Source: Rhodospirillaceae bacterium (lineage in GTDB: Bacteria > Pseudomonadota > Alphaproteobacteria > Rhodospirillales > Rhodospirillaceae). Taken from it: a stretch of DNA of 32,786 bases. The notes below the pieces were generated by a model. The model was not told the origin of the DNA. It ran no database searches and saw nothing but the letters and a program-made list of their open reading frames with translations. Made by a program: the position numbers and the translations under genes. This document shows positions 16,386 through 23,519 of this stretch, piece after piece (the first letter of the stretch is position 1; each line of letters opens with the position of its first letter). Where the stretch lies: the NCBI GenBank assembly GCA_019752235.1, contig JAIEMI010000055.1, positions 1 to 32,786 of the forward strand. The letters are read 5' to 3'.

Positions 16386-19125
16386 ATACAGCTTCAGACC
16401 GGCGATTAACACCCAATTTTGCATATATCTGCTGAAGATACCATTTTACGGTACCTAAAGTGAGCCCCGTCTCGCTAGCTATTTGATTATTCGTCATACC
16501 GCTCGAGATCATAAGAAGCACCTCAGACTCGCGATTGTTAAGGGAAGCGTACTGTCCACCTATCTCGCTCAAATCCACCTTATGAATAACGCGTTCACGA
16601 ATGTCGCTACCCATCACGCGCAGGACTGCCTGGTGATAAACTGCTAGCCCCGCATCGACCCCTATAGGTAAAATCTCCATCTGCTCCATTTGAGCCCTAA
16701 CAGCGGGGTTCGCGTCCGCAAATGACCGCAAAAATTGTCCCTTCAAGCCCATTTGTAGCGCGAGACGCAGAGACCTGTGCGCGGCCTTTTGGTCCCCCAA
16801 TAAAATCTGAACATGTGACAAGAGGACAGCAAAACGAATCCCGAAACGAACATTCTGGTTATCTTCGAGAAATCTCAACCAGCGGCGCAAAAGCTTTTCT
16901 GCTGCCCCGAGATCATTTTGAATCAGCGCTATTTGGCCTGCGGCAAACGCCCGCGCCGCCGAAGCCGTTGTAACTCCCCGACCGAGTGGGTGGTTGTCGG
17001 GGTCAGTCGAAAGATTGTAGAGCAGACCTATTCGTCTGACTTCGCCATAGTCACCAGTTCCGGAAAGTATTCTGACACGATCAGCGACCAGAAACGCATT
17101 CAGTCGCTCAAATTGGCGTGAGATTGCGATTTCTTGTCCTTCGTCTAACGCTTGTAGAGCTTCCGCAGTTGAGCTCAATGCGGCAATTCTCACTCTGGTC
17201 TGGTATCCAGCAACCAATTGATCGACGAGACCAGTTTGTGTTGCTAAGGGCAAGAATTCATCGACGAGTGCCTTTGAAGTTTCTATATCATTCCGCTCAT
17301 ATAGAAGCTCTGCAAGGTGTAGGGCCGGGAGAGCAGTCGTGGGATTCGATCTTCCAACGACATCAACAGCCGTATCAAATGCAGCCGCAAAAATAGCCTG
17401 CGCCTTATCTAAATTCCCTATTTGGGAATATCCCGAGCCTACAATACAGTCGTGCCAGATCGTGCCCCACCGATTGTCATGACTTGTGAGAATTTCGCGC
17501 GCCCGACCAGCGGCCGCTAAGTTGCGACAGTTAAATTGTTCTCTCTCAGCGTAGATAAGCGAGGTTTGGGATACGGCGTCTTCAAACGGAGAATAACCGC
17601 CCTCCATAGTTGGCCATTGCCTCGCCAGCCCCTCGGCTCTGGGCATATCATCGCTTAGAATCGCAATCTGCATGTCGCAATAAGTCAATTTGCGTTGGAT
17701 TTTATTTACGTTAAAACCGGATTTCCTCCATTGCTGAATGCGCTTGGGATTTACGCAATTTGCCCGAACTTCGTTTAAGAAGCGCCGGGCGTCACTAAAT
17801 CTCCACGTGAGGGTGAGCGAGTAAACATATTCGAGTAACAAATGTGGATGGTCTTTAAGTAGCTCCACCGGAAGCATTTCTAGATAGCGTGAAAGAGTCG
17901 CGCCGCGGCCGGATTGGATGAGTGTAGATGCAACGCGCTCTAATACTTCGACGGAAAATACCGGGTTACCGGATGCGAAGGCGTGCCTTAACGCATGGAC
18001 CAATAAATCTCTATCTTCAAACCAGGCCGCCGCTCGTTGATGCAGATCCGCCCTTCGCTCAGATAGCTTATGCCCGCCGATCGCTACGACTGCATCTGCG
18101 AATAGCTGATGGAATCGAAACCAGCCGGGCTGGCCAACCCTGGAAAGAAATAACTGCCTAGCTTCCAAATCCGCTAGTAGCGTCGAACTGTCACTGCGGC
18201 TCATAACGTGGTCACATAGTTCGGCGGAAATCTCACCAAGAATGGCGGCCTCTTGAACAAAACTGAGAACAGGCTTTGGCAAGTGGTCAAGGACTTCGTC
18301 CCGTAGAAATTCTTCCACTCCAGTTTCAGGGCCGAAGACCTTGTGCTTAACTTGACCTGCTGCCTGATTAACCAAAGATAGCGCCATCAACTTCAAACCG
18401 GCAGGCCACCCCTCGACGCTTCGGACAATCGTATCCACAAAGTCGGCATCCAGTGACAGCAATCCGTTGCGTACGAAAAAGTCGTGCGCTTCGGAAATGC
18501 TAAATCTAAGTTCCGAAGCGCCGATTACCATGACCTCGCCAAGCGCGCGTAGTTTTGCGATACGAAAGTGTGGATGAGTTCGCGAGCCGAGCACCAAATG
18601 TAAGCGTTTGCTGCCGGCATTCGCCATAAAACCGATCATATCCAGTACTTGCTGGCTGGTAATGGCGTGTAAATCATCAATCAGCACCACAACATCGAGA
18701 GCTAATCTTTCGAGTACATTGATTATCTCAACGCAGACGGAATGCGCATTCATATCGGCGCGAAATTCGATTGCCGATTGAATTTGATTATTTAATTCAG
18801 GGATATTGTAATTGATTGAGGAAACAAGATGATTGACGAATTGAATCGGGTCGTTGTCGCTCTCATCTACAGTTAGCCAGCAGCTAAAGGAACGGTCGAC
18901 TTTGATGTTGAGCCACCAATCACACAAGGTGGTCGTTTTTCCATAGCCTGCGGGAGCCATGACGAGAGTAAGAGCGACATCAAGGGACTGAGACAATTTC
19001 TCGAACAACTGAACGCGTGGCACAGTATCAGATGGCCTGATACGAGGCGGAGTTAACTTAGTAGCTAATACGCTACTCGAAAGCTTGACCCCATTTCTTC
19101 GGGGTTGATGCCGGGCGCTAGCCAT
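16354..19125 (-). CDS. MalT/LAL-type LuxR family transcriptional regulator
   Basis: A 923-residue ATP-binding LuxR regulator of the MalT-like LAL class. The N-terminal ATPase has Walker A in MAPAGYGKTT (56-65) and Walker B in VVVLIDDLHAI. The family's ELRFSISEAHDFF and SVEGWPAGLKLMALSL segments follow, then a long TPR-like middle. The C-terminal LuxR helix-turn-helix begins LNNRESEVLLMISSGMTNNQ and continues through GLTLGTVKWYLQQIYAKLG. Members sense a small ligand through the TPR region and activate transcription in an ATP-dependent oligomer. The ATG follows GTGAGGTCGAAGT. It lies 9 bases behind the RibB-like gene, so the two form an operon, and it is the likely regulator of the surrounding genes. 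Its 3' end overlaps the SnoaL-like gene. Confidence 0.92.
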   Translation of the reverse strand: MASARHQPRRNGVKLSSSVLATKLTPPRIRPSDTVPRVQLFEKLSQSLDVALTLVMAPAGYGKTTTLCDWWLNIKVDRSFSCWLTVDESDNDPIQFVNHLVSSINYNIPELNNQIQSAIEFRADMNAHSVCVEIINVLERLALDVVVLIDDLHAITSQQVLDMIGFMANAGSKRLHLVLGSRTHPHFRIAKLRALGEVMVIGASELRFSISEAHDFFVRNGLLSLDADFVDTIVRSVEGWPAGLKLMALSLVNQAAGQVKHKVFGPETGVEEFLRDEVLDHLPKPVLSFVQEAAILGEISAELCDHVMSRSDSSTLLADLEARQLFLSRVGQPGWFRFHQLFADAVVAIGGHKLSERRADLHQRAAAWFEDRDLLVHALRHAFASGNPVFSVEVLERVASTLIQSGRGATLSRYLEMLPVELLKDHPHLLLEYVYSLTLTWRFSDARRFLNEVRANCVNPKRIQQWRKSGFNVNKIQRKLTYCDMQIAILSDDMPRAEGLARQWPTMEGGYSPFEDAVSQTSLIYAEREQFNCRNLAAAGRAREILTSHDNRWGTIWHDCIVGSGYSQIGNLDKAQAIFAAAFDTAVDVVGRSNPTTALPALHLAELLYERNDIETSKALVDEFLPLATQTGLVDQLVAGYQTRVRIAALSSTAEALQALDEGQEIAISRQFERLNAFLVADRVRILSGTGDYGEVRRIGLLYNLSTDPDNHPLGRGVTTASAARAFAAGQIALIQNDLGAAEKLLRRWLRFLEDNQNVRFGIRFAVLLSHVQILLGDQKAAHRSLRLALQMGLKGQFLRSFADANPAVRAQMEQMEILPIGVDAGLAVYHQAVLRVMGSDIRERVIHKVDLSEIGGQYASLNNRESEVLLMISSGMTNNQIASETGLTLGTVKWYLQQIYAKLGVNRRSEAVFKARQLGLMV

Positions 19126-19134
19126 ACTTCGACC

Positions 19135-19800
19135 TCACGCGAACTGTGCAATATCGAGCCCACCAGCCATGACAATTATCTGGGGCTCCTCGCCACTTCG
19201 CAACAACGAGAGATAATCAGTAACGGTGTTGGAAATTCTAACCAGAACCGGCAATTTGAGCGATCGCGCAAGTTCAGTACAGTAAAGAGATGAAGCTACG
19301 TCGCCGGTCTCGTCCAGGACGTCACACCAAGCTATCGCAAGCGCGTCCCCACGCCGCTTAGCATAATGGAATGCCACTGCCGCAAGCGATGAGTCTGCTC
19401 CAATTTCCTCCGGCACTATGATTGGCATAATATGCCCCGGCGTAACGAGGTCTTCCGATAAGGCCGCTGGCGATCCTAGTGTGCGCAAAGTAAGCGCCCG
19501 TTCATCGGCTGAAATCCCCGTTTCGGCGCACGCTGCGGCCTCAACACTGACAATATACGGAGGCATTTCACGTCTTCGACTGGAATTAGTCAGTGGCGGG
19601 AGCCCGAGTTGATAGGCACGCGTTGCCGAGATGGCAGCGCTTATGATGCCGCGAGCATTGCGGGCCATCAAATTCACATCAGTGGGCTGGATTGAATCAG
19701 CCTGCCCAAAGAATATGCCTCGGCCTTTCCCACAAAGCGTTTCACGATCAACCATAATTGACAGAGAAATGGTCGGCGGATTTGCGTGCAGGCCGGTCAT
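19135..19800 (-). CDS. DHBP synthase (RibB)-like protein with altered active site
   Basis: A 221-residue protein with the framework of 3,4-dihydroxy-2-butanone-4-phosphate synthase: VNLMARNARGIISAAISATR, AYQLGLPPL, PPYIVSVEAA, TGISADERALTLRTL (94-108), SEDLVTPGHIMPI (115-127) and a late WCDVLDETGDVAS. Key motifs are not intact. DRENEGD is reduced to DRETLCG, the Arg of RPGH is Thr, the GHTEA metal-binding motif is replaced by ADSSLAA, the Asp-Arg of the TGISA motif reads Glu-Arg, and the Glu after CE is Asp. The His of PGHI remains. Normal riboflavin synthesis is therefore doubtful. The frame is long, uninterrupted and 9 bases upstream of the LuxR gene, so it is unlikely to be decaying. It may bind a ligand or partner rather than catalyse. 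The start at 19800 has a weak ribosome site; an ATG at 19755 is possible. Confidence 0.72.
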   Translation of the reverse strand: MTGLHANPPTISLSIMVDRETLCGKGRGIFFGQADSIQPTDVNLMARNARGIISAAISATRAYQLGLPPLTNSSRRREMPPYIVSVEAAACAETGISADERALTLRTLGSPAALSEDLVTPGHIMPIIVPEEIGADSSLAAVAFHYAKRRGDALAIAWCDVLDETGDVASSLYCTELARSLKLPVLVRISNTVTDYLSLLRSGEEPQIIVMAGGLDIAQFA

Positions 19801-20225
19801 GCTGATTTCACCACTCTATCGTGGTTAACCTTTGTCCATCTGCCAATAGCTTGACAAAGTAGACTATCGCGTCCCAATCGAGGTTCAATTCTGGAGCTTA
19901 CGATCGAACACTTTGATGTCCGTATGCCGTCCGTCATGTGGCAAGGAAAGCCGCTTCGACGCCGTTCATGACTTCTACTCCCCCCGGAAAGTATTAAGCC
20001 AGACGCTGGACTGATCCACCTAACTTTTGACCGGTGGTGATCAACTTAACTGACCGAAGGTTAGGTGATCGACCCGCTAAAGGTACTCGATTGTTGCGAC
20101 AAGCTTGAGGTCGCCTATAGAGACCAAGTAATCTTCTCTCGACAGCCTAAACCCCAATAACCGCCGTGACGACAATTAAGCTAACGGCTACCCGCGTGCA
20201 TCGCTCCATTCCTGGGAAAATAATG
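19801..20225. other. Upstream region of the RibB-like/LuxR operon; start of a gene-free scar
   Basis: No protein-coding gene is evident here. The part next to 19800 should hold the promoter of the RibB-like/LuxR operon. It contains an inverted pair CTTTGTC (19830-19836) and GACAAAG (19853-19859), separated by 16 bases, which could be a regulator site. Confidence 0.4.
20017..20067. repeat. Inverted repeat, possible mobile-element remnant
   Basis: CACCTAAC at 20017-20024 is repeated in inverted orientation as GTTAGGTG at 20060-20067, and both arms are followed outward by GATC-like bases. Between them lies TTGACCGGTGGTGATCAA, itself partly symmetrical. The arms could be a hairpin or the end of a deleted insertion sequence. 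No coding sequence accompanies them. Confidence 0.35.
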
Positions 20226-20238
20226 CACCATCAAAACC

Positions 20239-20304
20239 TTGGACGAAACACCTAGCACCGAGCTTTACAATGCCCTGCGCGCACGCAAGACGCTGGCATC
20301 CTTC
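20239..20304 (+). pseudogene. Possible 5' remnant of a 2-oxopent-4-enoate hydratase (MhpD-like) gene
   Basis: From a TTG at 20239 the frame reads MDETPSTELYNALRARKTLA and then loses protein-like character. The ELYNALRARKTLA segment resembles the N-terminal helix of the MhpD/DmpE hydratase family (typically ELYxALRxRxxxAPL). That enzyme would follow the MhpB and hydrolase steps of the neighbouring operon and is otherwise missing from the window. Only about 22 codons remain, so the match rests on a short segment from memory and is tentative. Confidence 0.3.
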
Positions 20305-20446
20305 AGAGTGCCGTCACCGCGACATCTCCGTTCCTGGAGACGCGCGACTGCATGCTCGGGCACACAGCGTCTGGAGACGAGGGAACCGCCGGAAATTTTG
20401 CGGGAGACTGCGGGGTGGAAACACGCCGAGGCGGCGCACTAAAAGA

Positions 20447-20458
20447 GTCTCCGGAGAC
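20447..20458. repeat. 12-bp palindrome in a GGAGAC-rich stretch
   Basis: GTCTCCGGAGAC is a perfect palindrome. GGAGAC recurs at about 20336, 20371, 20403 and 20453 in the surrounding 130 bases. The stretch is not coding as far as I can see and looks like debris of a repetitive element. Confidence 0.35.
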
Positions 20459-20587
20459 GGAGAACGAGCGTTTTTGCGGCCACGTCCGCGACTTCTAAGT
20501 GACTGATATTGCACACAAAAAAACAGCGTGGCGGTGTGCACAATCCGTATGTGCTGAAGCTGCGGCGCGGAGCCGATTTTCCCAGCT

Positions 20588-20732
20588 AACAGGGTATTTT
20601 TCAGGGAAAAATGACTGGGTCCACTGTCCACCCAGCGGCGAAATCGCAATTTCTCTGCGCAAATCCGCCTCCTCACCCACCACGCAGTCGACGATATTGG
20701 ATCCCGGAACAGGGAATTATCAGGGAATTGAC
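20588..20732. repeat. Pair of imperfect AACAGGG...CAGGGAA direct repeats
   Basis: Two related units, at 20588-20615 (AACAGGGTATTTTTCAGGG, then AAAAATGAC) and 20708-20732 (AACAGGGAATTATCAGGGAA, then TTGAC), lie 120 bases apart. The first unit also sits in an inverted pair TTTTCCC (20577-20583) and GGGAAAA (20604-20610). CAGGGAA-type repeats of this kind are familiar from non-coding debris beside mobile elements in alphaproteobacterial genomes, by recollection only. Confidence 0.4.
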
Positions 20733-20925
20733 CCGCCGCTCTGTACGCTCAACGTAAGCGTCAAATTCTCGCACGCCTTAAGCATGTCAAACCCAGTTAG
20801 AGATGTCTCAGTGAGAACCAGATAGAAATGGCGCCCTCTGGGGCGCGGGGGCGGACCCACCAAGAGTCAAAGCCCCCAGCGCCCCATGGAAACTTAAAGG
20901 TCTTCGCGGCGAAGCCGCTCAGTTT

Positions 20926-21183
20926 CTAGGGATGATTGGTGACTTTGGGCACGGCGAACATGTGCCCGCTCTGGCCGCGCCGGCGTGGACACCGGCGGCT
21001 GCGTTCTTCGGTGCGCGCCGCCTGCGTGTCGGCCACCCAGGCTAAAACCGCGCCGAGGCGCTTATTTTCCACGATGGCAGCCCGATTGACCCGCTGAAGC
21101 TTGTCAAACTTCCGGTACGGCAGCCCAACGCCACCATACTCGATCTCCAGCCACCAATCCGGGTAATCGCAAACCGTAACCTG
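20926..21183 (-). pseudogene. C-terminal remnant of a transposase (ISNCY-like)
   Basis: The minus strand encodes about 85 codons ending at a TAG (20926-20928): KQVTVCDYPDWWLEIEYGG, then LPYRKFDKLQRVNRAAIVEN, KRLGAVLAWVADTQAART, and GQSGHMFAVPK. This matches my recollection of the C-terminal tail of ISNCY/integrase-core transposases (xYPDGxLEIxYxG, LPYxxFDKLxxV, AAIVENKRLGAAL). A TGA about 85 codons upstream, and no similarity beyond it, show that the catalytic part is gone. It marks a decayed insertion sequence in the gene-free stretch. The family assignment is less certain than the transposase reading. Confidence 0.55.
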
Positions 21184-21656
21184 CTTGCTAGGGTTTCATT
21201 CGGGTTTTGTCGCACCCAATCACCGCTCGACCACCGTACTTTGGCGGGTCTTTTTCGGCGCTCGGTCCAGCTCCTCGGAGATGGGGCCTGACTGCGTTAA
21301 GGCAGGAGTCCGCCGCCGGTGTATTACGCGGTCAGAAAATATGTCGTTCACGCCGTTGTACTTGGTCTTTAAGAGCAGTGCTGAGAATCGGGCCTTCGCG
21401 CCAGTCCATTGTAAAACACGCTTTAATGGAGGTTAGCCCTAGGCGGAAAGCTGCGCCATTTACGTCATCAGGCGCCGTAGGAGAAAGCAAATCCAATTGG
21501 CATTCTCCACACGCGTCTAAACTATCGGCCGTCCCTGTCATCACGCATGACTTCACTGCTCATAATAGGCTGTAGCCATCTGACAAAATCCCGCACCGCT
21601 AGCTTGGTTACCGCCGAGCGCGAAATTTTGATCGGCGCTGACTGTCGCTAATTGTT
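21184..21656. other. Gene-free stretch downstream of the MDR gene
   Basis: No recognisable gene. A minus-strand frame at 21332-21556 (74 codons, beginning MKSCVMTGTADSLDACGECQ) has no ribosome site I would trust and matches no family I know. It may be another fragment left by rearrangement. Confidence 0.3.
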
Positions 21657-22652
21657 TTACTCCCCGACCTGCACCACGATCTTGCCGATTTGCTCGCCCG
21701 AAAGCATGTACCGGTAAGCGTCGATAGCGTTTTCCATTGTAAAGACGCGATCGTTAACTCGAGGTTTGAAGCGTCCATCTTTCAATCGTTCAAGTATATA
21801 TGACATCGCCTTTTCAAGGCGATCGCGATGTCGCACTTCATTGAACATCGAATATGGGTAGATGATCGCATTCTTCCGAACCATCTTGACCACGTCTACC
21901 TTAGCTGGTTCGCCATCAAGCAAGCCGTAAAGAAATACGATGGCATCTTCTGCGAGCGCATCGAGGTAGCGGTCATACAAAGAACCGCCGACAGGGTCAT
22001 AGATCACGCGCACGCCCTTTCCCTCACTGATCTCCAAGATTCGGGCAGCCACATCTTCTTTCTCGGTGGCGATGACATGATGAGCGCCAGCCTCCATGAT
22101 TGCATCGGATTTCGAACCCGAGCGGGTAGTAGCAATTACGCACGCACCTGAAGCCCGTGCAATTTCAATTGCGCCAAGCCCAGCGCTCGAACTAGCGGCT
22201 GTGATGAGGACAAAATCCCCCGCCCCCGATTTTCCAATGCTCACGACCGGATAATATGCAGTGAGATACTGCATCCAGATCGAGGTAGCTTCGACCGCAG
22301 AGAGTTCATCGGGCCATGGCGCCAGAAAATCCTGATGCATAACCGCTTGCTCTCCGTGCACGCCATATCGCGCATTGGCGAAAGGGATTGTTGAAACCTT
22401 GTCACCCACGGCAAATCGCTTTACCCCTTCACCGACGGCCAAGATGGTCCCAGACGCCTCCGATCCGAGGCGAGAAGGAAGTGTGGGTAGGCTGTAGTGC
22501 AAGCCCTGAAAGAACAGAACGTCCGCCCGGTTTAGTGCAAAAGCTGCAACGTCCATTAAGACTTCACCAGGCTGAAGCGCCGGTGCCTCCCATTCTTCTA
22601 TTTTCAGAACCTCCGGCTCGCCGAGCTCATGAAATTGGACAACCTTCGCCAT
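21657..22652 (-). CDS. Zinc-independent MDR oxidoreductase (quinone oxidoreductase-like)
   Basis: A 331-residue medium-chain dehydrogenase/reductase. Features are the GroES-like N-terminal domain (LKIEEWEAPALQPGEVLMDV, FALNRADVLFFQGLHY, LPSRLGSEASGTILAVGEGV), the nucleotide-binding segment FVLITAASSSAGLGAIEIAR and VRVIYDPVGG. The catalytic and structural zinc Cys clusters are missing, placing it in the quinone oxidoreductase/enoyl reductase branch that uses NADPH. The ATG at 22652 (MAKVVQF) follows AAGGGAGCGGTC, better than the ATG five codons upstream. It lies 203 bases behind the XRE-cupin regulator in the same direction. It could reduce an enone or enoyl intermediate; the substrate is unknown. 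Confidence 0.88.
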   Translation of the reverse strand: MAKVVQFHELGEPEVLKIEEWEAPALQPGEVLMDVAAFALNRADVLFFQGLHYSLPTLPSRLGSEASGTILAVGEGVKRFAVGDKVSTIPFANARYGVHGEQAVMHQDFLAPWPDELSAVEATSIWMQYLTAYYPVVSIGKSGAGDFVLITAASSSAGLGAIEIARASGACVIATTRSGSKSDAIMEAGAHHVIATEKEDVAARILEISEGKGVRVIYDPVGGSLYDRYLDALAEDAIVFLYGLLDGEPAKVDVVKMVRKNAIIYPYSMFNEVRHRDRLEKAMSYILERLKDGRFKPRVNDRVFTMENAIDAYRYMLSGEQIGKIVVQVGE

Positions 22653-22683
22653 GACCGCTCCCTTCAATTTTGATTTTAGTGAA

Positions 22684-22744
22684 TGTCAATTCCGACTGGA
22701 CCGGACATCAGTGTCGCGATAAGCTTCTCAATCGGAATTGCTGT
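22684..22744. promoter_or_regulatory. Inverted repeat upstream of the MDR gene
   Basis: CAATTCCGACTG at 22687-22698 and CAATCGGAATTG at 22729-22740 form a 12-base inverted repeat with one mismatch, 30 bases apart. It lies 32-90 bases upstream of the MDR start, in the gap behind the XRE-cupin gene. The 12-mer GCAATTCCGATT, an extension of one arm, also occurs at 4564-4575, immediately before the start of the variant SDR gene. A shared operator is possible; chance is not excluded. Confidence 0.4.
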
Positions 22745-22855
22745 CAGTCATCACGCCGCAACTCGACCCCATCACATGAACCGTCTTGTTCACGCCGGAC
22801 TTGGCGAGATCTGCTCGCAGCGTTCATAGATAGAGCGCGCGTGACTAATCCGCGC

Positions 22856-23437
22856 TCACGACCGTTTACCGAATATCGTTGGCGTTCCAACATAAAGAAG
22901 CACGACATCACGATCTGATTCGTTCCACGCACTGTGCGGTGTTTGCGAGCGAAAGTGCATACTGTCGCCGCGTTTCAGAACAACCTTAACTTCACCGACG
23001 TGTGAGACCATTTCTCCTTCGACGATATACAAGAAATCCTCGCCTTCGCGCTGGTCGACCGGGAATCTATGGCCCGGCGGTATGGTCATGAGGATGGCAT
23101 CCATCATCTGACCGGGCAGCATAGAACTCAGCTGATGATAGATAACAGGTGAGTCCAAATCGATGAATTCAGGGGCCTCTGCTCTGTGGACGATATTGTC
23201 GTCCTTCGGCACTTCCATGAAGTAACCGATCTCAACATTGAGCGCACTCGCAAGCGCGGACAATGAGACGAGTGAAGGCACTGTTTGGTTTCGCTCGGCC
23301 TGGGAAAGGAATGGAGCGGATAGGCCGCTGGCTTCTGCAAGGGCCTGCAATGTCAGGCCAAGTTCTTGACGCCGACTTTTGATTCGCCCGCCGATCGCGA
23401 TCTTCCTGGCTTTCCTCTTCGAGGCAAGGAAGTGCAT
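22856..23437 (-). CDS. XRE-family transcriptional regulator with C-terminal cupin domain
   Basis: A 193-residue regulator. The N-terminal helix-turn-helix spans about residues 15-70 (GGRIKSRRQELGLTLQALAE, ASGLSAPFLSQAERNQTVPS). A cupin_2 domain follows at roughly 110-185, with FPVDQREGEDFLYIVEGEMV, VLKRGDSMHFRSQTPHSAWN and a closing DVVLLYVG strand. Proteins of this layout (PuuR-like) usually repress catabolic genes and release DNA when the cupin binds a small ligand. The ATG follows CCGGAGAAGTAAACA. It lies between the second TonB receptor and the MDR gene on the same strand, so it is the best candidate regulator of the receptor and of the divergent hydantoinase operon. Confidence 0.9.
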   Translation of the reverse strand: MHFLASKRKARKIAIGGRIKSRRQELGLTLQALAEASGLSAPFLSQAERNQTVPSLVSLSALASALNVEIGYFMEVPKDDNIVHRAEAPEFIDLDSPVIYHQLSSMLPGQMMDAILMTIPPGHRFPVDQREGEDFLYIVEGEMVSHVGEVKVVLKRGDSMHFRSQTPHSAWNESDRDVVLLYVGTPTIFGKRS

Positions 23438-23474
23438 TGTTTACTTCTCCGGTTTTATTACTTGCTTTTGCCTC

Positions 23475-23508
23475 GAACCCGTCCCCCACAAGCGTGAAGG
23501 ACGGGTTC
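23475..23508 (-). terminator. Strong hairpin after the TonB receptor gene
   Basis: GAACCCGTCC (23475-23484) and GGACGGGTTC (23499-23508) form a perfect 10-bp stem with a 14-base loop. It starts 12 bases past the receptor stop and ends 38 bases before the XRE-cupin start. There is no T-tract in the receptor direction (GAGGCAAAAGC follows), so it may act as an mRNA-stabilising or partial intercistronic hairpin rather than a full intrinsic terminator. Confidence 0.5.
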
Positions 23509-23519
23509 TTGGAGAGCCA

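Noticed and set aside
20336-20458. GGAGAC-rich stretch as a CRISPR array
   Set aside because: Unit spacing is irregular, the repeat is only six bases and no cas gene is present.
20314-20676. 120-codon minus-strand frame in the gene-free block
   Set aside because: Arg/Ser/Pro-rich composition, no domain, and it lies across repeats; probably a chance frame in GC-rich repeat DNA.
21207-21575. 122-codon plus-strand frame
   Set aside because: No ribosome site, low-complexity basic composition and no recognisable family.
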